Origin: Pseudomonas kairouanensis | Lineage (GTDB): Bacteria > Pseudomonadota > Gammaproteobacteria > Pseudomonadales > Pseudomonadaceae | Length of the DNA: 64,000 bases | Reading direction: 5' to 3' | Assembly: GCF_004682055.1 (NCBI RefSeq) | Contig: NZ_QUZU01000020.1 | Location: forward strand, 39,349 to 103,348 | In this document: one piece after another, positions 15,769-24,173 of the stretch | Numbering within the stretch: position 1 is the stretch's first letter | Layout of the letters: each line of letters begins with the position of its first letter | Notes under the pieces: model-generated | Database searches by the model: none | Told to the model about the DNA's origin: nothing | Seen by the model: only the letters and a program-made list of their open reading frames with translations | Translations under genes and position numbers: made by a program

Positions 15769-17577
15769 TCACACACCCCCTTTGAATGGCTTTGGTGGAG
15801 ACGTGTAGTCGGGTTTGACGTTCGAAACTTCCTGCACCTCAATCGCCGGTGGGTATTGCTTTTGGTACTCTGCTTGTGCAGCAAACTGTTTTTTGGCAGC
15901 GCGTGTAAGCTTTATACTGGCCTCCTCTATTTGTTGCGCCGTGTTGTACGCCTCTGCACCTTGAGAATCAGCAAAAGATCCAGGCTCAACAGTATTACTA
16001 TAGAAAAGTGATGCTCTATGTTCCTCATATGAAATATCGGGCAAAGTCATGTCTGCAAAGGGGATCGGAATAAATTGCCCCTCGAGCCTAATCCAAATTT
16101 GCTTAAGCGAAAAGGGATCATACTTTAGAAGCACTTTCTTCTCGCCTACAAACGGTTCAAGCACTGGATCCCAGTATAGTCTTGTTTTAAACTCGACCCC
16201 CGCAGGACGTATGCTCCGATACTCTTCCGGCATAAAATTTAACCGAAACTGATGCGCGTCGGAAACTTGCGGCGGGAAGGGACTAACTCCGTGCGGACCG
16301 TAATACTCTTCCCAGGCTTGCAACGGAGACTTTTTAATTCCACTGTGGACTGTCGAATGATATTCGATAACCTCAAGCGCAAACCATCGAGCAAACTCTG
16401 AGAATGTTTGCGTCGGAGCTCTACTATTTGCCATCCTTTTTCTGGCGACAGTATTCGACATAGTGCTACCACTCAATAAGTGGACCTTGTTCATCATAGT
16501 GCCGATTAGCCTTTCAACATGACCACCATAATGCTTCTTCCCTCTCGGTCTATGGGCATAGGAAATGCGAGCACGATCCAGGGATGAAAGGTACTTAGCG
16601 CTTGTGTACTCTTTTGCATTATCCATATGAATCGTTGATGGAGGCCCAAATATTGGATAATTGAATTCCGATAGATTCAATCTGCGAAGGAATTCATCCT
16701 TTCGCATAACAGCATGAGTTAATGCACAAGCGACAGATAGCGTGCTAGGGGCATGTAGACTTAAATAATATCCGAGTATTACTCTGCTATACACATCAAT
16801 AAATAGAGTTAGCCAAGGACGACCAATTATTTCTTTACGATCATCCGACAGAACTTCGATGTCAACGAGCGTGTGATCTGACTGCACCCATTCCAAAGGC
16901 TTAGATACTTTATGCTCACCCGGCCTAGCGTCATGAGTTTGAGCAGCGACTTCCCGCCCATATCTCATGCGAGTTACTTCTTTTGATGTGAGACTAGCAT
17001 TAATCCGGCTTCGAAGTGTTTTTCGCGAAGGGCACTTAACGCCGAGTGATATGCAGGCCGCCTCCAAATGACGCCGCATCTCGGCCAACGTCACACCGAC
17101 CTTCCTTTTGAATTTATTTATTGTATTTTCTATTGCTTTTTCCACCACTAGATCTAAGTGCCTTGATCCTTTTTTATTTCCGCGCCGCTGAACCAATTGG
17201 GCACAATAACCGACATCATCATTGTGTTTCCCAAGCAACCTATAAACGTGCTGTGGTGAAATACCCAACCTTGACGCTGCTTGAGCGACAGTAATTTCTT
17301 TTTGCATAAGTTTCGAAATCACATTGTGACGCGTGGTAGCCAAATCTATTTCAATCTCAGTCGCTTCCGACTCTAGCTTAGCTATGAAAAGCAAATCAGA
17401 AGCAACATTTTCCTGCTCTACGTTCTTAATGAACTCGATTTCATGCAGCCCCACAACAATACGTTGCCGAGTTGAGAGCAGTAGGACCTCAAGTGACAAT
17501 GAATCGACAGCCCCGATTACTAACGCAACTTTGCCGCGGGCTACAATTTGCAACCCTTTCACGATTTGCACATTCAT
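15769..17577 (-). CDS. tniA: TniA/TnsB-like DDE transposase
   Basis: 602 residues. An N-terminal region precedes a helix-turn-helix near residues 95-118 (ITVAQAASRLGISPQHVYRLLG), then an rve-type catalytic core with D234 (WVQSDHTLVDIEV), D319 (IHMDNAKEY) and E355 (GGHVERLIGTM), spacing of 35 residues between the last two. A Mu-type C-terminal beta-barrel follows, and a basic, glutamine-rich tail that would contact TniB. All catalytic residues are present, so the transposase may be active. TniA-type enzymes cut the 3' ends and join them to the target; without a TnsA partner, replicative cointegrate formation is expected from family knowledge. Confidence 0.9.
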   Translation of the reverse strand: MNVQIVKGLQIVARGKVALVIGAVDSLSLEVLLLSTRQRIVVGLHEIEFIKNVEQENVASDLLFIAKLESEATEIEIDLATTRHNVISKLMQKEITVAQAASRLGISPQHVYRLLGKHNDDVGYCAQLVQRRGNKKGSRHLDLVVEKAIENTINKFKRKVGVTLAEMRRHLEAACISLGVKCPSRKTLRSRINASLTSKEVTRMRYGREVAAQTHDARPGEHKVSKPLEWVQSDHTLVDIEVLSDDRKEIIGRPWLTLFIDVYSRVILGYYLSLHAPSTLSVACALTHAVMRKDEFLRRLNLSEFNYPIFGPPSTIHMDNAKEYTSAKYLSSLDRARISYAHRPRGKKHYGGHVERLIGTMMNKVHLLSGSTMSNTVARKRMANSRAPTQTFSEFARWFALEVIEYHSTVHSGIKKSPLQAWEEYYGPHGVSPFPPQVSDAHQFRLNFMPEEYRSIRPAGVEFKTRLYWDPVLEPFVGEKKVLLKYDPFSLKQIWIRLEGQFIPIPFADMTLPDISYEEHRASLFYSNTVEPGSFADSQGAEAYNTAQQIEEASIKLTRAAKKQFAAQAEYQKQYPPAIEVQEVSNVKPDYTSPPKPFKGGV

Positions 17578-17949
17578 GATCTGGAATTTTCTTATCCGAG
17601 AGAATTCCGTATAGCAAAAGAAATTTTACTTTCCATCGAAATTTGACCGCTCATCGGAAATCCTCACGAGAGATAGACGATAAGCTGTTGAGTTGTATGT
17701 TTTTTTACTTGGCTAATTTTTTTTCATTATTTTTTGCACTTGTGTAACGGATACACGACCATAATTGGTGCGGATTTTGCCGATAGGGCATGGTTTGGTA
17801 CATCACTCACCCTTCGGCATCATCCATGATGGGCTGAGGGCAGATGTGCACCAAAAATGATAAATTCGAAAATCTCTTCATTTTATTTTCGCACCTATCA
17901 GGAACATTAAGCTAAGTTGCTGATAAATCTAGACTTAGAAAATTCGTAT
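17578..17949. other. AT-rich flank expected to contain the transposon right end
   Basis: 372 bases without a gene. It contains long T-runs (17699-17735), a short inverted repeat GTGTA-ACGGA-TACAC near 17753-17767, and a palindrome CATCATCCATGATG near 17818-17831. The tniA promoter and the terminal repeat should lie here; I could not pair any segment convincingly with the left side. Confidence 0.4.
17766..17780 (+). promoter_or_regulatory. Sigma-54-like promoter motif
   Basis: TGGTGCGGATTTTGC has GG and GC separated by exactly ten bases and fits TGGYRCR-N4-TTGC. An ACCA...TGGT half-site pair overlaps it and a GTGCACCA box lies near 17850, which recalls NtrC half-sites. No forward-strand gene follows, only the 3' end of the kinase-like gene, so this may be a chance match or an orphaned promoter. 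Confidence 0.25.
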
Positions 17950-18570
17950 TTATGGATAACGGCGACACACCGCCTGAATCTGCGAAACCACCTGCATCGT
18001 TGCCTCCTCGACGGTTGCTTCATTACGGCACAACACCCAGCCCTGATCGGCAACCGCTTGCTCGAATGCCTTGGTACTCGCGACATGTTCTTCCAGCGTA
18101 TGCATCACTGTACTGCTCAGCCCACGCCGGCGTGCCGCGGCCCTCGCCCATGAAACTTCAGGGTCGGTGACAACGCCCACATGCAGGTCCGGGACTTGCA
18201 CCTTGCGGTCGATGTTCAATTGTAGGGTCTGTGCAAACGGGATGAGCCGGCGAAACGCGGCATCAGATGGGTACCAGCGATCAATCAGGATGATGCTGTC
18301 CTGCGGCTGTTTAGGCAGCACATGCCGGGAAATCCAGGCACGGCTGTCCGCGAAGCGCTCGCACACTGCCCACTCCAAATCCCGGCTGGGATGCCTGGCG
18401 AGCTGGTTGACGATGGCCATGGTTTCCCCTCTGTGGGGGTCGTTTTTTCTCTCGCACAGCCGGATCACTTTTGTGTTGGCTGCCCGCAGTGCTTTTGTAA
18501 CTGCTTCCAACAGCGTGGTTTTACCGGTTCCCTTGGGACCATCTAAAGAAACAAACAGTGGACGATTCAT
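17950..18570 (-). CDS. Thymidylate kinase-like P-loop protein
   Basis: 206 residues with the Walker A motif GPKGTGKTT at residues 11-19 near the N-terminus, and an IILIDRWYPSDAAFRR segment resembling the DRY/DRW region of dTMP kinases. A WARAAARRRGLSSTVMHTLEEH stretch could be the lid. It is not the housekeeping tmk by context, since no holB neighbour is present. Members of this group may phosphorylate nucleotides or other small molecules. It follows the nitroreductase gene by 52 bases in the same direction and could be the last gene of that operon. Substrate not deducible. Confidence 0.7.
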   Translation of the reverse strand: MNRPLFVSLDGPKGTGKTTLLEAVTKALRAANTKVIRLCERKNDPHRGETMAIVNQLARHPSRDLEWAVCERFADSRAWISRHVLPKQPQDSIILIDRWYPSDAAFRRLIPFAQTLQLNIDRKVQVPDLHVGVVTDPEVSWARAAARRRGLSSTVMHTLEEHVASTKAFEQAVADQGWVLCRNEATVEEATMQVVSQIQAVCRRYP

Positions 18571-18622
18571 GCTTCACATAACGATTGATGATTGACGGCC
18601 ACTCTAACGGGTTTCCCTGTAT

Positions 18623-19444
18623 TCAGCGCAGGCCAAAGCCCATGCGGTTCAGTTCTTCAACCAGCGCCTCGCGGCCATTGAGGTTTTTGACATTGCGCAA
18701 CCGGTTGATCACCTGCTCCGACCACCCGGCTGCCTGGAGCCCTTCGCGCTGGTAAAACGCCCCCAGGCGCTCGTCATATTGCGCTATTACCTCTGGTTCA
18801 CTGGCGACCGAGTAGGTGTCGTGGTGCAGCACGGCACGCTGAGGCAACCTGGGCTTGACCTGGGCCGTACGCTCGGTTGAGGGGTAGCCAACGCACAGCC
18901 CGAACACTGGGTACACCTGCGGGGGTAAATGCAGTTCCTTGGCGACGCCCTCGATGTCGTTACGGATGGCGCCAATGTAGACACTGCCGAGCCCCAGGGA
19001 CTCCAGCGCGACCACCGCATTCTGCGCCGCCAGCGCGGCGTCTATCGTCCCCAATAGCAGGCTTTCCAGGTACGGCAGCGCCTCCAGTTTTACCCCTTGC
19101 TGTTCAGCCACCCGCGCCACCCTGGACAGATCGGCAACCCAGACAAAAAACAGGGGCGCCTGGCGAATGTAGGCCTGGTTGCCGGCCAGTGCCGAGAGCC
19201 GGTGCTTGCGCTCCGTGTCTTGAACGGCGACCACGCTCCAGACCTGCAGGTTCGAGGACGTGGAGGCAGACTGCGCTGCGGCGATCAAGGTTTGGATCGT
19301 GCCTTCGGGTAAAGGCTGATCCGTGAAGGCCCGGACACTGCGGTGGTCGAGCAATTGGTCGAGGGTGTCGTTCCAAGGCTCTAGCGGTGCGATGTCAGGC
19401 GCGCCATAGCGAGCGGATAATTTTGCCTGGGACGTAATAGTCAT
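18623..19444 (-). CDS. Nitroreductase-family NAD(P)H oxidoreductase (NfsA/Frp-like)
   Basis: 273 residues. The HRSVRAFTDQPLPEGTIQTLIAAAQSASTSSNLQVWSVV segment is the FMN-binding start of NfsA/Frp-type flavoreductases, with conserved H-R-S-x-R and S-S-N-x-Q. A GLGSVYIGAIRN segment follows. The C-terminal third is rich in charged helices. Enzymes of this family reduce FMN or nitro compounds with NADPH and can feed reduced flavin to two-component monooxygenases. Because it lies 58 bases after an NtaA/SnaA-type monooxygenase gene, it probably supplies reduced flavin for that enzyme. Confidence 0.85.
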   Translation of the reverse strand: MTITSQAKLSARYGAPDIAPLEPWNDTLDQLLDHRSVRAFTDQPLPEGTIQTLIAAAQSASTSSNLQVWSVVAVQDTERKHRLSALAGNQAYIRQAPLFFVWVADLSRVARVAEQQGVKLEALPYLESLLLGTIDAALAAQNAVVALESLGLGSVYIGAIRNDIEGVAKELHLPPQVYPVFGLCVGYPSTERTAQVKPRLPQRAVLHHDTYSVASEPEVIAQYDERLGAFYQREGLQAAGWSEQVINRLRNVKNLNGREALVEELNRMGFGLR

Positions 19445-19502
19445 GGGAGTGACTCCGAAAAAAGTGAGTGGTTATTCAGCACCTTGATGACCAGCCCTTG
19501 CA

Positions 19503-20828
19503 CTAGATGTTGCGTTGAAAGCGCGGCACCTCCAGCCCCAGGCTCTGGCGCAACGTCGTGCCTTCATACGCGGTGCGATACACCCCGCGCGCTTGCAGCA
19601 ACGGGATGACCTCTTGGGTGAACCGTTTGAATTGCTCCGGGTGCCCGATGTAGATGTTGAAACCATCCACGGCCCGCGCCTCAAGCCAATCGGCCATTTT
19701 CTGCGCGACCGTATCAGCCGTGCCCACGAATGCGCCTGGGCGCAGTTGCCGGCCGAACTCCACGGTTTGGCGCAGCGTAAAGCCTTTCTCGCGGGCTTGG
19801 TCGGCGATGCGTTTGGCGGCGGTAAAAAAGCTGCTGCGCGCGGCCTCAAGGCTTGCCTGGGGAAACGGCGCATCCAGGTCGTACTGGCTGAAATCATGCC
19901 AGCCAAAATTGCGCCCGAATTCCTTTAATGCCAGTTCAAAGCTGTGATCGGCCTGATGATAGTGCTGCTCGATTTCACGGGCGTGCGCGTCGGTATCACC
20001 CACATAAACCTCCGCCCCCGGCATGACCAATAACTGCTCCGGGTCGCGCCCGTGCTGCACTGCCCTGCCCTTTATATCCCGGTAAAACGCCTGGCCCTGC
20101 TCGATGCTGGCAGCATGGGTAAAGACCACATCCGCCGTCGCAGCGCCAAGGTCACGGCCTTGCTCTGAATCGCCAGCCTGGAATATCACGGGCTGGCCCT
20201 GGGGTGAGCGCTGAATGTTCAACGGGCCCACCACAGAGAAATGCTCGCCGCTGTGGTTCAGGCTGTGCAACTTGCTCGGGTCGAGAAACTGGCCGGTGGC
20301 CCGGTCGCGTACAAAGGCATCGTCTTCGTACGAGTTCCACAGCCCCTGCACCACCTGCACATGTTCCGCTGCACGGCCATAACGGGTGTCGTAATCGTAG
20401 TGCTCGTCGCGGCTGTAATTGCCCGCAGTGCCTGCATCACCGCTGGTCACCACGTTCCAGCCAGCGCGCCCTTTGCTGATCAGGTCCAGGGAGGCCAACC
20501 GGCGTGCGACGTTGTAAGGCGAGTTGTAAGACGTGGTCAGCGTACCCACCAGGCCCAAATGCTGCGTGCTCACCGCCAATGCCGATAACAGCGTGAGCGG
20601 CTCCAGGCGGTTCAGGTAATGGGACGGCGAACCAGGGGTGATGAACTGACTGTCGACAATGAACATCAGGTCGAACAGCGCCGCCTCGGCCTGACGTGCA
20701 ATGTCGATGTACCAGTCGATGTTCACGCTCGCATCGGCGGGCAATTGCGGGTCCAGCCACAGGTTATGGCGCCCCGGCCCGCCGCAGCCCATCGTCAAGG
20801 CGCCGAGTTTCAGCTGTCTTTTGCTCAT
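19503..20828 (-). CDS. NtaA/SnaA/DszA-type FMNH2-dependent monooxygenase
   Basis: 441 residues from the ATG at 20828, the conserved family start (MSKRQLKLGALTMG). Landmarks are FMFIVDSQF-type strand, ASLDLISKGRAGWNVVTS, and QAGDSEQGRDLGA, which are typical of the bacterial luciferase-like class that uses reduced flavin from a partner. Such enzymes oxidise sulfonates, sulfones or nitrilotriacetate-like compounds, often for sulfur supply. The open frame extends further 5' into the binding-protein gene but that part has no homology. It lies 23 bases after the binding-protein gene and before the flavin reductase, forming one operon. Confidence 0.88.
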   Translation of the reverse strand: MSKRQLKLGALTMGCGGPGRHNLWLDPQLPADASVNIDWYIDIARQAEAALFDLMFIVDSQFITPGSPSHYLNRLEPLTLLSALAVSTQHLGLVGTLTTSYNSPYNVARRLASLDLISKGRAGWNVVTSGDAGTAGNYSRDEHYDYDTRYGRAAEHVQVVQGLWNSYEDDAFVRDRATGQFLDPSKLHSLNHSGEHFSVVGPLNIQRSPQGQPVIFQAGDSEQGRDLGAATADVVFTHAASIEQGQAFYRDIKGRAVQHGRDPEQLLVMPGAEVYVGDTDAHAREIEQHYHQADHSFELALKEFGRNFGWHDFSQYDLDAPFPQASLEAARSSFFTAAKRIADQAREKGFTLRQTVEFGRQLRPGAFVGTADTVAQKMADWLEARAVDGFNIYIGHPEQFKRFTQEVIPLLQARGVYRTAYEGTTLRQSLGLEVPRFQRNI

Positions 20829-20851
20829 GTCTAACGGATTCCTGGCAGGCT

Positions 20852-21808
20852 TCAAGGCTGGTTTTTGGCAGCGGCGGGTTGCAGGGACGCCGCGAACGAA
20901 GCGTCGAACAAACTGGCGGCCGAGTAAGACTTGACCAGGCTCTGTGCGGCAAAAAAGTCCACGGTCTTTTGCGCCTCTACCGGCGACTGGGCCGTCACGG
21001 GCTCGACCGTGGTGCGCGCGCGGGCAAACCAGGCGCGCGCAATGTCGGCATCCGCACGGGTGCGCTTGGCCCACGCATCGGCGTAGGCCTCGTTGTTGGC
21101 GGGGCTCTGGCGGGTCCACTCGCGGGCTTTCTTCAGGCGATCGAGAAAATCGCTGATCTGACTACGCTTGGCCTCCACGGCCTTGGCGTTGGCGGCAATG
21201 TAACTCTGCGCCGGGATCAAGCCGTCTGCCGTCGCCAGCACGCGCGCACCTTGGCGCTCCTGTTGAGTAACGTAGGGTTCCCAGGTGGCGATCACGTCAA
21301 CCGAGCCGCCCTCCAGTGCGTGGGAGGCGTCCAGTGCGCTGAGGTAGCGCAGCTCCAGTGAGTCGCGCGGCACGCCGGCTTTGTCCAGCGCCGTGAACAG
21401 CAGTTGCTGGCTCCACGACCCCTTCCAGACGGCTGCGCGCTTGCCCTTGAGGTCGGCAAGGCTGTGGATGGACGAGTCCTTTTTCACCAGGATGGCCACG
21501 CCGTCGAGGCTTTGCCGTGTGACACCAATTACCTTGATCGGCGCACCCAAGGCGCCCAGGAACAATACGGGGGCATCCCCCAGCAGGCCGATGTCCAGGC
21601 TGTTGGCGTTCAGGGCCTCGGCGACGGGTGAACCCGCCGTAAATTGCTTCCACTCAAGGGTATAGGGCAAATCATCCAGCACTCCGGCCGCCTCCATCAC
21701 GGCCTGGGCGTTGTAGCTTTGATCGCCCACCACCAGCGTCTGCGCGTGCGCAGTCAGGCACAGCAAGGTTGCGGCTATGCCGGTGGCCAGTTTTGTCAGG
21801 TAACGCAC
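20852..21808 (-). CDS. Sulfonate/nitrate-type ABC transporter substrate-binding protein (SsuA-like)
   Basis: A GTG start at 21808 is preferred: GGAG lies six bases upstream and the product then begins directly with a signal peptide (about residues 1-22, TLLCLTAHAQ cleavage region). The 318-residue protein shows the SsuA/TauA fold pattern: GLLGDAPVLFLGALGAPIKVIGV, then K-G-K-R-A-A-V-W-K-G-S and WEPYV. It should bind an organosulfur or related substrate in the periplasm. The matching ATPase and permease genes are not in the window, so it must share a transporter encoded elsewhere or be an orphan. First gene of the monooxygenase operon. Confidence 0.85.
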   Translation of the reverse strand: MRYLTKLATGIAATLLCLTAHAQTLVVGDQSYNAQAVMEAAGVLDDLPYTLEWKQFTAGSPVAEALNANSLDIGLLGDAPVLFLGALGAPIKVIGVTRQSLDGVAILVKKDSSIHSLADLKGKRAAVWKGSWSQQLLFTALDKAGVPRDSLELRYLSALDASHALEGGSVDVIATWEPYVTQQERQGARVLATADGLIPAQSYIAANAKAVEAKRSQISDFLDRLKKAREWTRQSPANNEAYADAWAKRTRADADIARAWFARARTTVEPVTAQSPVEAQKTVDFFAAQSLVKSYSAASLFDASFAASLQPAAAKNQP

Positions 21809-21972
21809 GTTCGTCTCCAGATGCCTTTGCAGGCAGTGCAAGTCGATCCGCGCGCGCGGTCTCGGCAGTATTCATGAGACGGGTACGATGAGGGGCTTAG
21901 CGATGCCTGTAAAATACTATTAATGCATATCTTAATTCTTTAATAATGCACGATATGCATTTAGGGACGACC

Positions 21973-22977
21973 TCAGGTCGAATGCGCTTCGTAGTGGTCA
22001 TTTTCCAGGCGGGAATACCGCTGATAATTGGTTTGTTTGATATGTACATCAAAGTCCGTTTGGTCAACGGTTATGCCGGTTTGCTCGATCGAAGGCAGGT
22101 CGGCACGAGGCATGGCCAAAAGGTGTGGGTTCACGATGAATTCTTTTTGGTCCGCTCGCAAAATCCCCAGCATAAAGTGGGGCAGCAACCCGCCTCGCAC
22201 TGCCACTTCACGTTGCCCAGGAAAAAGACCACTGTCGGCAGCATATTCGGGCAACCGCAACCTTCTGATGTGGCTGAAGGCCGAGCTGCCTATCGCCGAG
22301 CTGATGCAGTAGCGTTCAAAAGGGGTGGGGATGAAGTAGTAATAAACCACCTTGGCAGGCTGGTTGATGTCGTTGAATTTAGCTGCGGCATTCCATGAGG
22401 TGGACGTTGAGACGAGTATCGATTCGCTGGAAACACCTCTTAGTCCGGCCGTATGCAGGAGAAACAGATAATAGTCGCGCACCAAAGCCTTTATTTCCGG
22501 GGATTCGTTTTGTACCGATGCAATAAAGTCGGACCGGTTTTTTGTCCGCGTGAATAATTGAGCTATGTCGGGGTTAAGCCGCAAGAACTCTTCTTTTTTA
22601 TGGAAATCACCTTGAAGGACCCTGGCGATCTTATTGAAGATAAAACCAAACGTGGCGTCGCTTACATCCTCGATCGTTTGCAAATAGTTCCGGCTGGCAA
22701 CGGTTCGCTCCTGCTCCACGAAGTGTTTGGATTTGGCACCAAAATAAAAGGTTTTTTGGTAGACCTCGCCTTCACCATCGTCCTTGGTACAACCCACGCG
22801 CATCATTAGGTTGGTAAAGCTATCACCCCTGAAAGTGTTGAGTGCCTTGCTTTTGCTCAGCAACGCCACCGCGTTCCTGAAGGTGGTCTCCTGCTTCCTG
22901 GTCAAGGGCGCCACGTTCGCGCTGTAGGACGCTGTTGTCTTCCAGTCGTAGTCTCTCAGATAGTCAAGCAGGCGCAT
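21973..22977 (-). CDS. Orphan protein with weak ADP-ribosyltransferase-like motifs
   Basis: 334 residues, no signal peptide or membrane segment. I do not recognise a named family. The C-terminal half contains, in the right order for an R-S-E type ADP-ribosyltransferase, an Arg (AGLRGVS, R180), an STS-like core strand (ILVSTSTSWNAAAKF, residues 187-201) and a later Glu strand (GQREVAVRGG, E257). A second acidic residue of the ExE motif is not evident. The N-terminal half is helical and polar. The base composition is lower in GC than its neighbours. No antitoxin-like or secretion gene adjoins it. The toxin or modifying-enzyme idea is inference only. Confidence 0.5.
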   Translation of the reverse strand: MRLLDYLRDYDWKTTASYSANVAPLTRKQETTFRNAVALLSKSKALNTFRGDSFTNLMMRVGCTKDDGEGEVYQKTFYFGAKSKHFVEQERTVASRNYLQTIEDVSDATFGFIFNKIARVLQGDFHKKEEFLRLNPDIAQLFTRTKNRSDFIASVQNESPEIKALVRDYYLFLLHTAGLRGVSSESILVSTSTSWNAAAKFNDINQPAKVVYYYFIPTPFERYCISSAIGSSAFSHIRRLRLPEYAADSGLFPGQREVAVRGGLLPHFMLGILRADQKEFIVNPHLLAMPRADLPSIEQTGITVDQTDFDVHIKQTNYQRYSRLENDHYEAHST

Positions 22978-23185
22978 TGATGGTCCTTATCGTCGCAGCG
23001 TACAAAAGAGCGCAGATGCTACCCGTTTCACCCCCGCCACACACCCCTTCCCAACGCCTACGTATGTCTATAACGCATACCCCATTCTCAAACGTCATAA
23101 TCCTACGTTTTCCTACATGGTAATCTCACACGTCTACCAATAGGCATTGATCGTATGCAGTCAATGGCCCCAACCAGGAAAGATC

Positions 23186-24055
23186 ATGCCGAAAAAGTCT
23201 CACACAGCCCTGCGCCGTAATTTCCGTGAACTGCTTGCAACGCCAAGCTGCGTTGAAACCGCTTCTGTCTTTGACCCGATGTCTGCACGTATTGCCGCTG
23301 ACCTGGGTTTTGAGGTTGGCATCCTGGGAGGCTCGGTGGCCTCGTTGCAGGTACTGGCAGCACCTGATTTTGCGCTTATCACGCTGAGTGAGTTCGTCGA
23401 GCAGGCCACGCGCATTGGCCGTGTGGCCCAACTGCCGTTCATTGCCGATGCCGACCATGGCTATGGCAACGCCCTGAACGTGATGCGTACCGTCGAAGAG
23501 CTTGAGCGCGCCGGCGTTGCCGCGCTGACCATTGAAGACACCCTGCTGCCTGCGCAGTTCGGGCGTAAATCCACCGACCTGATTTCCATTGACGAAGGCA
23601 TCGGCAAGGTTCGCGCCGCGCTGGAAGCACGGGTTGACCCCGAGTTGTCGATCATCGCCCGGACCAATGCCGGTGTACTGCCGACCGAGGCCGTGATCGA
23701 GCGCACCCTGGCCTATCAAAAAGCCGGGGCCGATGGGATCTGCATGGTCGGCGTGAGTGACTTCGACCATCTGGAAAAGATCGCCGAACACCTGACGGTG
23801 CCGCTGATGCTGGTGACCTATGGCAACCCCAAACTGCATGACGCCCAGCGTCTGGCCAGCCTGGGTGTGCGCGTGGTGGTTGCCGGGCATGGCGCCTACT
23901 TTGCAGCCATCAAGGCCACCTACGACAGCCTGCGCGCTCAACGCCAGCTGACCCACAGCACGTCGAACCTCAGTGCCACCGAGTTGACCCACACCTACAC
24001 GCTGCCGGAAAGCTACATGGCCTGGGCCGAAGAGTTCATGGACGTCAAAGAGTAA
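23186..24055 (+). CDS. Isocitrate lyase/PEP mutase superfamily protein (oxaloacetate decarboxylase type)
   Basis: 289 residues from the ATG at 23186 (AGGAAAG upstream). Seen motifs: FDPMSARIAADLGFEVGILGGSVAS, DADHGYGNALNV with the metal aspartates, and TIEDTLLPAQFG. The loop here carries DTLLP rather than the KKCGH motif of isocitrate lyases. This set matches the pseudomonad enzyme group typified by PA4872, known to decarboxylate oxaloacetate. Related methylisocitrate lyases are less likely. It stands alone, divergent from the orphan gene at 21973 and convergent with the second monooxygenase. Cytosolic tetramer by family knowledge. Confidence 0.82.
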   Translation: MPKKSHTALRRNFRELLATPSCVETASVFDPMSARIAADLGFEVGILGGSVASLQVLAAPDFALITLSEFVEQATRIGRVAQLPFIADADHGYGNALNVMRTVEELERAGVAALTIEDTLLPAQFGRKSTDLISIDEGIGKVRAALEARVDPELSIIARTNAGVLPTEAVIERTLAYQKAGADGICMVGVSDFDHLEKIAEHLTVPLMLVTYGNPKLHDAQRLASLGVRVVVAGHGAYFAAIKATYDSLRAQRQLTHSTSNLSATELTHTYTLPESYMAWAEEFMDVKE

Positions 24056-24062
24056 GCCTGCA

Positions 24063-24094
24063 AGCGGTGAGCGCCCTCCCCTGGGCTCACCGCT
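24063..24094. terminator. Hairpin after the decarboxylase gene
   Basis: AGCGGTGAGC pairs perfectly with GCTCACCGCT around a 12-base loop, starting eight bases after the stop codon. There is no T-tract, so termination would be by a factor-dependent route or in the convergent direction. It separates two convergent genes. Confidence 0.5.
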
Positions 24095-24173
24095 GCGCTG
24101 TCCTGCCCTAGGCCAGCGTCGGTAATGGCGAAGACGTCCCCCCCCCGATTGATCCCGTTACAGCACCGCGTAT

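Larger units (their letters stand above)
13906..17577 (-). mobile_element. Tn5053/Tn7-like transposition module (tniA-tniB-tniQ)
   Basis: Three genes in one transcriptional direction encode a DDE transposase, an AAA+ regulator and a TniQ/TnsD-type target protein. This is the core set of Tn5053/Tn402 and Tn7-like elements. The module is visibly AT-richer than the flanking Pseudomonas genes, indicating transfer from another host. There is no resolvase (tniR), no TnsA-type endonuclease and no Cas gene. Ends were not resolved: the right end should lie within a few hundred bases of 17577, and the left end somewhere left of 13906. The coordinates given cover only the genes. Confidence 0.8.

Noticed and set aside
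13906..17577. CRISPR-associated transposon
   Set aside because: TniQ, TniB and TniA are present but no Cas gene, array or guide-like repeat is near.
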